Below, piece by piece: positions 10,976-23,279 of a stretch of DNA of 64,000 nucleotides (position 1 is its first letter; each line of letters begins with the position of its first letter). The position numbers and the translations under genes were made by a program. Under the pieces are notes generated by a model. That model made no database searches, had not been told where the DNA came from, and worked only from the letters and a program-made list of their open reading frames with translations. Source of the DNA: Lenzites betulinus (taxonomy: Eukaryota > Basidiomycota > Agaricomycetes > Polyporales > Polyporaceae); assembly GCA_022264855.1 (NCBI GenBank), contig JABYQU010000070.1, forward strand, positions 80,729-144,728, written 5' to 3'.

Positions 10976-13900
10976 CTACCGCATCCCCATCGCCAACGCC
11001 AACTCCGAGTCCCTCCCCACCCCGCCCGCGCGCCGCCTCTGCTGCTGCACCCTCACGTCCCACCCTACAGCGTCCCGCGCGGGCGCACGCGACCCAGACC
11101 GCTCCTTCCCGCGCATCCCGCGCTCCTGTGCGCGCACGACCTTGTCCGAGCGACTCGGGCGCGCGCGATCCGCTGCGACGGATGCGAGGACCGCGCCGAG
11201 CGGGCTTTGGGGAGGCGGGCTGTGTGGGCTGAGAGGGCTGAGCGGGGAGGTCGGCGCGGCGGAGGAGCCGGGGGTATCGAGGTCAAACTCGGGGGAGAAG
11301 TCGAGGTCCATGTCGGGCGAGAAGTCCAAGTCGAGGGCGGGGGAGGGCGTGTCGAGCGCGGCTGGCGCTTTCGCCTTGCCTTTCACGTTGCCCCCGGGCG
11401 TGGAGGCGGACGCGGGGGCAGAGGTGGACGGGGTAGAGGCGGAAGCGAGAGCCTCGACGCGCGCGGCGCGCGTCCCGCGCTTGTGCTGCCCGCGGCGCGA
11501 CTCCTTCGGGTACTCGCACACCAGATCTCGACGCGTGCACTGGCTGTAAAACTCATCAGCACCCACGCGCGCGCACCAAACGAAGCACAATACTCACTTG
11601 CACCTCCGCGGCCCCCCGGGCGCGGGCGCGCCACACGCGATCTTGCGCTCCCGACAGAAGAAACACGCCATCACCGGCTTCTTCTTCTCCGCCTCGCGCC
11701 CGTCCGCGCCCGCGCCCCCCGCCGCGCCCTCGCCCTCGCGGTGCACGTTCAGGCGGAACACCGCCTGGCCCGCGGGGAGCGGCCCGGACGCGCCCGCGGT
11801 GCCGACTGTGAGCATGGGCGCGGGGAACATGTTTGGGATCGGGACGGTCGCGTCGCCCGCACGCATGGCAGATGAGGTGGAGGAGGGGGAAGCGAGAGAG
11901 GCGGGGGCGGGAGAGGAGGCGGAGGGGAAGTGCGGGAAGGGGTAGTCGACGACGGGCGGCGGGGATGCGGGGCGCGCGGAGGGCGGGTTCTTGCGCGGGC
12001 GGCCGCGCGGGCGTTTTTGTACTGGTATGGGGGCGGCCGCGGGAGTCGCGGCGGGCGCTGGGGGGACGACGGCCGTGTGCGGTTCTGTCTTCACTTGTGA
12101 CGGGGTGGGCGGGAGGAGCGAACCCATCGGCGGGGGCGAGGGCGTCCGTGGGTTGGTGGCAGCGTGCGCGGCGGGGAACGCGGCGTGCGGGGGCGGGGTG
12201 ATGGGCGTGATCGCGCCCTCGAGCGTGTAGCTGCGCGTGTTGGCAGGCACGGGGAAGCGGGCAGAGAACATGGGCGGGGGCAGCTCGGGGCCGTCCATGG
12301 ACATCGGGCTGTCGGTCATGTAAGGCGGCGCGTCGAAGGGGTTGCAATGCGACATGGACATGGCGGAGGTGTCGACGAAGAGCCCGGGCTGCATGTGCAT
12401 TGGGTGCATCTGCGGGTATGGGTGAGTACATCGTGGACTGGGAGGTGGGATGTTACAGGACACGACGAGCAGAAGTATAGACAGAGGCGTTCGAGCCCAG
12501 ACGTGGCAGCGACGCTTCACGTGATGCGGTAACAGTCGGGTGGGAGCGAGCGTGCAGCGCGAAGGGCTATGCGCCCTCGGCATGTACATCCACATTCTCT
12601 CCTCCGTCGCCGCCCCGATTACAGAACAGCTGTAGACACGCTTCGGGACCTGAACCAGCCTCAGAACCAGGCTGTCGACAAGACTCCAGTGCTGGCGAGG
12701 GGTACTGCGGGAAATTGCCCCCGGAACGGGGTTGGAATACGACCTGAACTGGTCTCCTTTTACGGACCGGAGACAGGCTGGGGAAAAGCTTGGAACTGCG
12801 CTAATGGAGAACAAAGCGCTCACTGAGGTGCGTTGTGAAGTACCTCTTCCAAGCGGGATTGCGGACCAGAACCAGCCTGATAACCAAGCTATCGACAGAA
12901 GCCGACGCTGCTCGAAGACCAGAATATGAGCCAATGCGCCTCGTGAGGCAGGCAGCGCGAAGGGCTACGCGTCCTTAGCATGTAACTCGCATCCTCTCCG
13001 CCGTCGCCGCCTGGAACCGCTGTCCGCGATTATAGTTTCCACGGGCCTAACGGGCCTATCTATAACAGCTGCAAACAGGCTTCAGGACCTGAACCAGCCT
13101 CAGAACCAGCAGGAGTCTAGTTCTGGCGCTGATCCAAGCCTGTCCTGGAGGGGAACTGCGGGCAAATGCGCGTCGTACACGACGGGAAAAGCTTGGGACT
13201 GCGATAATAGAGAACCAAGCACCTCACTGAGGTGCCCAGCAAGTATCTGCTCTAAGCGGGATTGCGGACCAGAAGCCCTGTTGCAGCGCTGTTCCAAGCC
13301 TCGTGGTCATAACAGTCGGGCGGGAGGTAGCGGGCAGCGCGAAGGGCTATGCGCCGTCAGCAGGTACATCCATATCCTCTCCGCCGTCGTCGCTGTCCGC
13401 GATTATGTTTTCCACGGGCCTATCAATTAGAGAACAGCTGTAGGACCCGGACTAGCCTCAGAACTAGGCTGTCAACAGGAGCCCAGTGCTGGGGCTGCCC
13501 CAAGCCTGTCCTGGAGGGGATCTGCGCGTCGTGTGATGGTACGGGAATACGTACCTGAGTGTGTGCCCAGTCGATCTCGTGCTTGCACTCGTACGCCGCG
13601 TCCGTGTCTCCCACGAACGCGTACATCTGCTGCTCGTCTTCGGGCCACAACATGTCGTGCTCGCCGACGTCTTCGTGCTTGACCAGCGCGGGGGAGGGCG
13701 AGACGTACGAGGGCTGCGTATCCGGGCGCTGTCCGAGAAGATCGGGTGAGAAGCGGAGGGGGAAAATGAAGCGAGCTCGTCAATTCAGCGCGAATCCGAC
13801 ACTTACCACATGCTGATGCCGATGCGAGTGCGCGTCCGCGCGGGTGATCTCAGGCTCGCCTGCAAAGCGGGGTGCATGTGGGGACGCGCTGGGGTGAGTA

Positions 13901-14061
13901 GGGTCATGATAGGGAGCCGCTTGGGGCTCGCCAAAGCGCGACGGGCCACCCTGGGTGACGAGGGCGCCATCGGGGGCGTAGTGCGGGTAGGCCTGGGCGC
14001 GAGCAGCGACCTCGGACTCGAGGGAGGGCGGAAACTGGAAGAGCGGTATGTGAGTGTGCAT
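10976..14061 (-). CDS. Zn2Cys6 fungal transcription factor with AT-hook
   Basis: Four exons were read on the minus strand: about 14061-13807, 13713-13555, 12409-about 11598, and about 11536-10976. The DNA-binding cluster is split by a short intron and reads CFFCRERKIAC...RRC-NQC-TRRDLVCEYP, giving C-x2-C-x6-C-x10-C-x2-C-x6-C, a complete Zn2Cys6 domain. An AT-hook (KRPRGRPRKNP) precedes it near 12000. Unusually the zinc cluster lies toward the C-terminus, after a long Pro/Ala/His-rich N-terminus. A Ser/Pro/Asp-rich tail (DLDFSPDMDLDFSPEFDLD) resembles an acidic activation region. The start at 14061 is the first simple Met; an alternative upstream start near 14239 would need another intron. Downstream targets are unknown. 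Similar layouts occur among Agaricomycete developmental regulators (family knowledge, not proof). Confidence 0.8.
12410..13554 (-). repeat. 1,145-bp intron made of diverged tandem repeats
   Basis: Bounded on the minus strand by GTACGT (13554) and a CCCGCAG acceptor ending at 12410. Within it an approximately 380-400-bp unit recurs three times, marked by GCAGCGCGAAGGGCTA at about 12554, 12952 and 13334, followed by related GAACCAGCCTCAGAACCAG and CCAAGCCTGTCCTGGAGGGG segments. The third unit is cut by the exon. All other introns seen in the window are under about 350 bp. Confidence 0.75.
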
Positions 14062-17000
14062 AGTGGTGGCGCGGTGGCTGATGAGAGATATCGCGGGACG
14101 CGGGACGGGCGCCGGGAGCAGCGAGGTCGGCGGGGGAGGAGGGGAGGGGGAGGAAGGGGCGCTGAGAGGGAGGAGCGGTACTTGTGTTGCGCGGGGGCAG
14201 CATCGAAGCTAGTGGGCCTGCACGTGCCGCGACCGCCAATTTGCTCGCGCTAGTCGGGGTTCGCGACGCGCGCGGCAGGCGCCCTGGCCTTCGCAGTGCG
14301 CTATCCCTTTCCTGGCGCTCTCTCGCAGCCCTATCGCCCGTCCGTGCCCGCTATGGTACGCCCACCGACATTCTAGCGGACGGCCAGGAACGCTCTCCCA
14401 GGCCTGCGAGACTCGTCGCTCACACCCCTCGCACCCGCCAAGTTGCGCTCCCGAGCGAGAGCCCAGCTCGCGCGCGCAGGCCCCGGAAGTCCGCACAGAC
14501 ACTCGTTCTCCCACCGCGCGATCTCGGCAGCCCCTCCGCAATGCGCGTGCTTCGATACACGTAACACCCATACAGCGTCCGCGCTCCCCACCCGTGCCCA
14601 CCCGTGCCCCGCGGGCCCTCGCCAGCCAGCCAGCCGCCCCACCACGCCCTACCACGCCCCGTATGTCACTCCCCCTGCCCGCGAGTTAATCTTGGACCTA
14701 CAAAGTCGCCCAACCCCTCCCACATCGCGCTCTCGCTCGCGCGCAGTCGCCCCCGCAGGCCCCGCACCCTGTACCCGGTCCGTGCTCCGTGTCGCCCGCG
14801 CCCCTCCTGTCCAAGTAGCTAACGGCTAGCACCCGCTCGCGATCGCCTGCAGCGCCGCCGAACCCCCGGTCGCTCATCCCGCGGGAGCATCATACGCTCG
14901 ACGCACCCCCGGCATACAAACAACTCTCTCCAAGACGTCAGCTGACGCTATCCCCGCACCGACGCGCCGTCCGTCCGCCAGGCCCCTCCCTGCACCTTCT
15001 GTCCAGTCTGGTGTCGACCGCCTGCGCCTGCGCCTGCACTAGCGTCCACGCGGCCGGGCGTGCCGCATCGGCCGCAGACGCACCATTCAATCGACGACAC
15101 GACGCTGCCCACGGGCCACACCGCGCAAGCGAGTGAATGGCACCGAAGCCGTGCGCACCCGCGCACCCGTGCTCCCCTGCTCCCGTGCGTCCTCGAGCCT
15201 CGAGCTTGTCCTCCCTGAGTACTGAATCTGTGCCGCGCGATGGTGGGTGCGCATGCGCTAATCTGTACATGGCCAGCGCGGCCCCACTCGCTGTCTGTGT
15301 CTGTGTGTGTGCGACCAGGTGCGACCCCACAGCGTCGTGCTCCCCGGATCTACCGCGCATACGTGCATGGCTTCATCTGCGTGGCATTGATTCGTCCCAT
15401 TCATCCCATTCATCCACAGCCCATTCATTCAGATCCAGAATCCAAACGCGCGCGCGCGCGCACCCGGTCACCGGGCGCGATCGGGCGATATACAGTGACA
15501 GCATACCATCTCTCATCTCCCCCTCCCGGGGGCTGGCCATGGTACCGGTGCGTACAGCGTCAGGGGCTGCGAACGGCACTCACGCGTGTCGTGTCTGCGT
15601 CCCAGCGTCCCAGCATGTTGGCGTCCGGAACCCTGCAGCTGGAGTCGCCCATGCAAAACGCGCAGACACGAACTCTGTCTGCGATAATATTAACCTGCGT
15701 GTGGCCAGTAGGGGCACCCCGGGCGGACCCGGCGGCCTCGCTATTATAACTCTGTGCTCATATCTCTATCTCTATCTCAGGCTGGGATCCGAGGCGTGCC
15801 GGCAGGCCTGAGGCTACTGTCTATTCGTGCGCGGGCGGGCTGAGGACTGCGCCCTGCGCGCGATGCAGATGGGGATGGAGATGGGGATATCGAACCGGTT
15901 ACCGCCCGCGGCCCAAACCTCCACCCAAAACCGCACTAGCACTCCGCAACGCGATGCACGTCGAACAACCTCACCGAGCAACAACACCTGCACGCCAATC
16001 AGAGCCCAAACCCGCCTTCCTCCGCACGTCACTGATGCCTGGCGAGGTGCCCCAAGTAACGCCAAGTTCAGACTTCTCCCCACGCGCGCGCACGTATACG
16101 TACACGTACGGCATACCCAGCGACTCAGCGACTCACGCGCCCAAGGACTGAATGGGCGACGGGCGGGGCAGGTGCGCTGCCCCGTATGTAAGTGCTAGCT
16201 TACGCTCCCGGGCAGGGGCGTGCGGGCAGGGACGTGCGGGGCAATTACGCTGAATCGGGCTGATCGATTCGGGGCTCGATAATGCTAGTGCGGGCTGGCT
16301 GGCTGGGTGCGGGGCTGAGTGAGAAAGGCTTTGCGGTTGGCGATTTAGGTTTGCGGTTTGAGGTTTGCGGGGGGCGTGACCGTGCGCGCGCGAGAGAGAG
16401 ATGGACATTTGGGGTAACGTTCCTGCGGTAGGCGTCGTGTGTGGTCGGTGTGGTTGAGTGCTTGTTGTGCTGAGCTGACCGGATTGGATTGGATTCCAAG
16501 ACAGGTGCAAGTCAGCAGTAGGCGTACCGTGGGTGCCGACTCGGGGACCATTGATAGCGGCCGGGAGACGTGCGCATGGACGCGCACGCAGCCTCGTAGC
16601 CTCGTACGGACGAAGCATTGTCTTCTTCATAGGTGTGTGGTTGGCCTGTTCAACGTCGACATGTCCTGGAAAGTCTTGCCGGTCATGCCATTGCTGTGGA
16701 TGACCTCGGTGGATGATGCTATGGGCGACCGGTATACCGTATCGCCTGGCTTCTCTAGCAGCATCGAGCCCCGCTCTCGGGGACGCGCCCCCATCGAGCC
16801 CGCTGCACCTCCCGCACCCCCTACGCCCTACCCTCCCCCCATATGGCATCAATGCACTCCTGCCGCGCCAACGCCCCGAAATCCACTAGTAGTAACAACA
16901 GCAACACGTACGGCCCCCAGACGGACGTGGGCACCCCCGCACCAACCATGACGCCCTTACGGCACCCGTCCACCCATCGCCTTCGCCCCTTCTCCCTCTT

Positions 17001-20000
17001 CCCTCGCCCCCTTCGAAAGACGGCAACACACGGGCCTGGCGGCCGCGCGCCCGGGACGTGATGGGATACGTACGCCTTCGCGCCCTGATTCTCGCTGCCC
17101 CGTAGCCTCGCGTCGGCGCCGCGAGCTTGTGCGATGGGTTTCGAGCCAGAGTCGAGTCTCGACGTGCTCGAACCCCGGCTTGGACCGCTCGGGCCTCAGG
17201 CCTCAGGACGGGCACGCGACCGCCCCACTCCCCCTCCCCGCCTCGTTCGTATTTCGTATCTCGCACCGTCCACTTACTGTCATTGTCAATGCACAGACCA
17301 CATCCGCCCGTCCACCCCGCACGTCACCGGTCACCCCCCGCACGCACACACGCCCTCCCTCACTCCCGCTTGCTTCTGAAGTTCTATCCCATCAGCCCCG
17401 CTAGAACCCCCGCGCACAGGCGGCAGGCAGCAGGCGGCAGGCGGCAGGCGGCGCGAAAGGCGAGTGACGAATGACGAAACGGGGCGCGAAGCACTGGCAC
17501 GCTGCCGGCGCGGGCTTACGCCGGCCTTAAGCTTATTTCGCAGCTGCGCACGCAGGGCGCGCGCACCTAGAATGGGGCGCAGCGCAGGCTGGGGGCGGGG
17601 GCTGCCATATGTGGTGCGGACGCGCTACCGGCCGGTATCGCGTCGGCGATACGATACGCCTACGCCTGCGCAGCGTCGAAGGCCCACGGTTCGTGCTTCG
17701 CGGGCACGGGCTTCCGGATTCGAGAGCACGGCTCGACTGCTGTGAGCGAGTGCGGATTGGATACTGGATGTTGGACATGCACGGGGATTGTGCGAGGGCG
17801 AGGGCGATCTCAGGACGTCGACGTCGGACGTCCCGCTGCGCCGCCGCCGCCGCCGCCATATTAATACCAGCTATCAACGTTCAACATTGGACGATGCGTC
17901 GACGACGCTGCTGCTATATATATGTATATACCGTCACATTGCCGGAGCCAGGTACGATCGACATGACACGCTCATCTCCAGCCTGCGCACATTCAATGTA
18001 CACTCCTCGTATGACTATTAGACTCGTTCGCGCGCGCGCAGGATCCTGCCTTCTTTGCTCCATCGGGCTCTCTAGGGCGGCGTGCCGGACTTTGGGCGGC
18101 ACAGGCTGGTGTGCACAGTCGGAAGTTCGGGGTTCGGGCGTGCGGTCTGCCTCGCACGACTCGACACTCTCTCTCTGTGCACTATCATTATCATATGCGC
18201 TATGTTCATCCCCCTGGCGATCGCGACCTCCTGGCTAGTAGCCGGGAGCTTAATGACATTTATCAGTGGGTGACAGGGAGCGGGGAGCCGGGACGGTGCG
18301 TTCGATCCGCCAACGCGCGAACGCGCACGTCTTCCCCTTCTTCGCAGTATCGCCGCCGTCCAGTATACTTGCCGGCCGCGGGGAGACACCGTGCTACGCC
18401 GCGACGCCAAGGCGCACCCCGCTGGAGGCTCGCGGAGGCGTCCGCGCCCGCGGCCCTCCTCGCTGAGTTTGATTCGGAATACTCCCCCTGAGTTGATATT
18501 GCTCCACTCTACTTAGCTTCATGAAATTGCATCATTGTCAGCGGGTGAGTCTGATGTCAGATGCAGGACTCGGGCGGCGGACGCGACCCCGCTCGGACTC
18601 GGAGCTCCCGGATTGCGTGTCTCACCCGCTCACCTATCTATCTATCAGTTAATATCGGTATCGCGAGCAGCCCACCCTTGCGCACCGTGGTCCAGCGCGC
18701 CGCGATTGGCAGGCCATGGGACGCTAGATGCATAATGATATGTCGATGCTACCGGCTAGCAGCACTAAACGCGGAGTCCGGACGGGCGGCAACGAAGCGC
18801 ACCCGGACGCCATGGACAGTGGCCAATCCCGCAACGCTGCATGATAGTCGACACGAGTGCGCGGTCTGATTTCATTACGCACTGGGAGAGCCTAACTACC
18901 GGCATTCGCAGGGGGTAGTGCAGGCTCGCTTGCGTGTGGGGCACTTGTGTCTGATGGCGATCGTGCGGGTGTCAGAACACGGCACGCGGGGCGTCGGGCG
19001 AGATGAAAGATCCTCGTTTGGCGGAGGAGAATGCGGATGCGGGTGCGTGCTAACAACGAAGGCGTGCGCCGTTAGCAGGTATCTGTCACCTCCTGCTCGA
19101 TGCAAATATGTCGTTGTATGTCCTCTTCCGCATCCCAGGAGGTTGAGGGCAGTCCAATGTCGATGCCTTTATCGGAGTATCGTTCATGGCCCAGGCGAAA
19201 TCCAGCTGTCACAGAGGCAAGAAAGCGTGAGCGTGTTTGATTCAGAGGGCGTTTACCTACGCATGCTGCTACTTCGAGTCTCGGGCAACAGAGTCCGTTG
19301 ACCGGATTGACCACAGGCTAGGGATAGCTATACGTGAGCAGCCGCACCATAGCTGTTATGATATCAAGAACCTACCTACTTTGACCATTTTGGGGGTACA
19401 CCTTCAGCTTCAAGCTGTACCTTGCCCGCCGCCTCCGAGGTGGTTGTTTATTGCAGCCCGACGCGACCACGTGCACGCGTATTTATGTTTGGGCTCACCG
19501 GTATGCACACCGGTAAAAGTCGCGCAGGCCCGACGCGGAGCCGCAGAGTGTCGCATGTAGCCGCATCAGCGCTGAAAAGCACATACGCACTTCCACAGTT
19601 TTATGCAGAACCAGAAAGCGACTGAACATAGCTCAGGAGGAGGTAGATTCAAACACGCACCGCGGTCAAGATGCGCAAGACGAGCAGCATCAAGCGCCCG
19701 CCATCCGAGGAAGACGGTCACAGTGGCTGGTCACGCTGAATTGTCGGGCGCGGCCTACCTATTAAATCTCCCATTTTTGGTGCTTCAGGCACTCTAAGAA
19801 CCCTAGTAAAGTGCACCAGAAATAGGTTTGGGAGGCTCAGCTCTAATACTTGAATGCTGGAGTCCGGCACCAGACGTGACAAATGTAACGCGTCAGTGAC
19901 TCCAAAGCGCCAACGTGGTTCGCCCAACTCGGACGTCGACACTATTCTACCTGTACGTGCGTGATGGACTCTGAAGTGTCCCCAACCTGAAACTCAGCTA

Positions 20001-20433
20001 GTGCTAGTGAGTTTGGATGTGCAGTGTTATCTTTTGACGTAAATATTCTATCTTGTACACATCTGGCCAAGCAGCGGGCTGATACGTTCCGACGCGCGAC
20101 CGGCTCAGGACTCCCGCACTCCGCCGCAAGGCCACGCAGGACTCGCGCATTGCGCGCTTTTGCGGTACTCTGCTTGAATTCCCCTTTTCCCCTCACCGGT
20201 GGCTGAGGCGCCGCAAAATATGCATTTTGCCCAACATGCATTGGCATTCGCATGAAAGTACGCTCATGAGCATCGTAGTAAGCAGTGGGTTTCATGAATC
20301 TCAGGCAGTTGACAATGAAGCAAGCAGTAATGATGTTGTACATGTCCGAGAACAAAGGGGGGATGTATCACAGATTGGTTGTGACTATGTTAGAGACTGT
20401 CCGGGGTAAAGCCATTCCTTGCTTGCGCTGCCA
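14062..20433. other. 6.4-kb gene-poor region upstream of the transcription factor
   Basis: Very GC-rich to about 18.9 kb, with many chance open frames made of Ala, Arg and Pro and no recognisable domains. Simple repeats: a (CG)n tract near 15447-15462, TCTATCTCTATCTCTATCTC near 15760, a GGCGGCA array near 17415-17445, (CCG)n near 17840-17858 and an alternating TA tract near 17911-17935. From about 19 kb composition becomes balanced, still without a gene. Probably promoter, 5' UTR or non-coding transcript territory for the transcription factor; this is an inference. Confidence 0.5.
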
Positions 20434-22259
20434 TCAAGCACCGGCATTCTGCGCACGTTCGACCGCCCCACGAAGACGTTCATCGGCATCCGGCGGTACG
20501 AGCAACATGAATCCGATGCGCGGCGGGTCCACAGACGGATGTGTCAGGTTCCCGTAGTAAAACACCACAAGATTGCTCTTGAGGAACGGATCGCCCAGGT
20601 TCCAGCTGTACAGAGCCCCGGTACTAGGCGCGTCCGTCCCGACGACGGTGTCTGCGATGCATTCTGAGACGTCGCCGGGAGTCGCCTGCGCGACGAAGTC
20701 GCGCGGGTCGACGGGGAACATCTTGCCGCCGATCTGGAAGGCGAGTGTGTGTGCCGCGGAGCAGGGTAGGAGCGGTCGGGCCGACGAGCCTGCGGCAAAC
20801 TTCGGAGAGACGCTGTTGTGGATGGTGTTCACGATGCCGGAGGGGCCACGGATGAGGGAGTTCCCCTGAGTCGCAGATGTGTGTTATGAAACATGTGAGG
20901 GTAAGGGAGTGCGTTTTACTCACTGTATCGATGAGGCCTGAAAGAGACGGCTTCGGGATGCCATCCGCTTGTTGTGTGGACTCAGGTAGCCGTTCCCCGT
21001 CCAGGTATACCGCATCAATCTCGACCTCCCAGCGCCTGCACAGGGAAGGATTTGAAACACGTCTACAGCGTACATTTGCGAAACGTACGTTGGGTAGATC
21101 TCGTCGGGAGCGAATGACGGGGGCGAAAGCCCGCCATCGGCGGGAGCGTAGCGTCGGACGGGAACCCAAGTAATACTGGACTCGTCGACGCCATCTGGCA
21201 GCCTTCCGATGGTGAGTTCGCCCTTGCCCGAAACATCGATTGTATCGCGCTGGAGAGTGATCTGCAAGATGTCAGCACAAGCGGATAAGGAGTGCGAAGG
21301 GGATGGTACATACCGCGAATAACGGCTCTTCAATGACTCCCAATAGTGTTAGACGGGGAATGAGGGGTCCGAATTTGTCCATTTGGCTGATGATGGTATC
21401 GCTGCTAAAGGTCGCATGGTCCTAAGTGCGACGTTAGCTTTCCTATGCAACCATATTCTGCGCATGCGACGTAGTCACCTGAGATTTCGATGCGGCTACC
21501 TGAACGAAACTAAGAGAGCGGTCAACCGAGCAATTCAGTCGCAGTCATATGGCGCATACCTCTGAGCGGGGAACCCAAGCCCTAGGACTCCCGCAGCCCC
21601 GTTGGTGATGGCATAGTTGTCGGTGTCGTCCACAGCAGCAAGAACTTGATCTTGGATGGTCAGTCCTGCGATAGACACCGTATCTCGCATGACCAAGCCA
21701 CGGGCATACGACCCGGTTGATGACTCTCCATATTTAAGGTCAACGGCGGTGGCACTGGGTTGGAGGCTACCAGACTCGAGCTGGTTGTACCGCGGAGCGT
21801 TTGATAAGGCACATTCTGTAGTATGGCAGTCCGCAGTTATAATCCACAGGTCGCTAGAGCCAGTATCTATGTCGGTTAAGACAGGCAGTGAGAAAGCGAT
21901 GAAGAGGCTGATGGAGGTGCAAAACATACCTATGTTTAGGGGTGTAGTTGTGCTACCTATGGTGACGGAAACGGTGTAAAATCTGCGCATTCCGATGTAT
22001 GTCAGTCGATAGGGTCCTGCTAGTGAATTAGTTACGGTACTCACACATCATCCCGGTTCCCCAAGTCGACACTTCCGCTTGCGATCGTGCCGGGATCCTG
22101 ACTTCTTGAAAGTGGCTTCCAACTTGAAGGAGCGTAGTCAGTGAACGAAAACGAAGAACCGTCCCTCTTTGACTTCAGCCTCCTGTGAGTGAGAGGGAGA
22201 CTGGTAACGAGCGTAGGCAGGGTGGCCAAGACGAGGGCCCACAAGCCAGCAGCAGGCAT
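20434..22259 (-). CDS. Secreted pepsin-type (A1) aspartic protease
   Basis: The start at 22259 gives a signal peptide (MPAAGLWALVLATLPTLVTS). A prosegment is followed by the mature N-terminus FYTVSVTIGSTTTPLN. The first catalytic motif DTGSSDLW sits at an exon start near 21868; the flap region contains LKYGESSTGSYARG. The second catalytic motif is created by splicing: CTC ATC GAT ACA joins GGG AAC to give LIDTGNSL (intron about 20928-20858). The C-terminal lobe includes YSWNLGDPFLKSNLVVFYYG and ends at 20434. Both catalytic aspartates are present. Several 50-80 nt introns. It is a tandem paralogue of the gene at 23280-25442 in the same orientation, but has no visible Ser/Thr-rich or GPI tail, so a soluble enzyme is inferred. 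Confidence 0.88.
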
Positions 22260-23279
22260 CGCAGAGGCGGTGGTTCATGGAGCACCGGCATAGCATAGCG
22301 GGAGAGTCTTAACGCACACAAGACAGAAGGTTCCGTCACTGCGGGGTTTGGTGAGGTGACGCAAGACAGGCGTAAGACAGAGAGTGTGCACGGTCCATGT
22401 GTATGCTCCGGCAGACTGGTATTGGTCTCCATGACGGTCGTCAGTTGGCGAAAGAGCTGAAAACAATTTGTGCACGCCATGCGGCCTTCGTCTTGGTCCT
22501 TTCCAGAGTTAAGATATTTGAACCATTTGAGATTGCTGGTGGTCAAAACCAAGGTGTGGATGTCGTCCTTACGACACATTCAAGAAGGCCTACTCGACGA
22601 GCGGGTTCACAAATAGCTACACATCCCACGTCAAAATGCCAATTAATACTTCAATAAAAGGAAGCGAAACCGACAAATACCGTGCTCATGTATCGATAGA
22701 CTCAGGCGAGATAACGCAGAGGGGAGTTGCTCCGTATTTCTCGAAGAGATTTTGGGGCGAACAGATGCGAGAAACCTGAACCCGAACGCAAATAATCAGC
22801 AAGTTCAATGGCCATTATCCCTTTGTACTCACATGCATGTCACGCTCGTGTTGGCGATGCCCGAAATCTCCGGATGGCGTGCGGAGCGTTGAAGGAGAGC
22901 AGCAGGTGTCCACGTCAAGCCTGTCCCAGGTCTAGGTTCAAGCTCAGGTTCAAGGCGTGCACTCGGCGCTTGTTTGTTATTTACTAGTCGACGACGAAAT
23001 GCAGCGAATGATGGTGTAACAGGAGGCCCGAGTGCACTTCAATACTTACCGTTGTTGAGTCTTATTCCTAGTACTCAGCGTTCAAAGTTCGGGTGCTACC
23101 ACGACTCGGATGAGTCGGATAGTAGTAAGCGCCCTTCAGATAGAGGGGGAACAGGACTCGACGTAAAAATCATGCTTAATTCGTTGCCAGGCGTGATACT
23201 ATGCAAAGTCAGACATTATGTTGTTTAACCCTATTAATGAAACTAGCCCCACAATCCATGATAGTAAGACGACCAATGT
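22260..23279. other. Spacer between tandem protease genes
   Basis: No gene seen. It holds the promoter of the downstream protease and the terminator of the upstream one. Confidence 0.5.

Noticed and set aside
10976..12532. Several plus-strand frames over the transcription factor
   Set aside because: They are antisense shadows of the GC-rich Zn2Cys6 gene, whose zinc cluster and AT-hook fix the coding strand.
15447..17858. CRISPR-like or satellite array suggested by repeated GC-rich motifs
   Set aside because: Only short simple repeats without regular spacers; the host is a fungus.
14184..18491. Long open frames on both strands in the GC-rich region
   Set aside because: They are made of Ala, Arg, Pro and Ser with no domains, overlap on several frames, and reflect few stop codons in GC-rich DNA.
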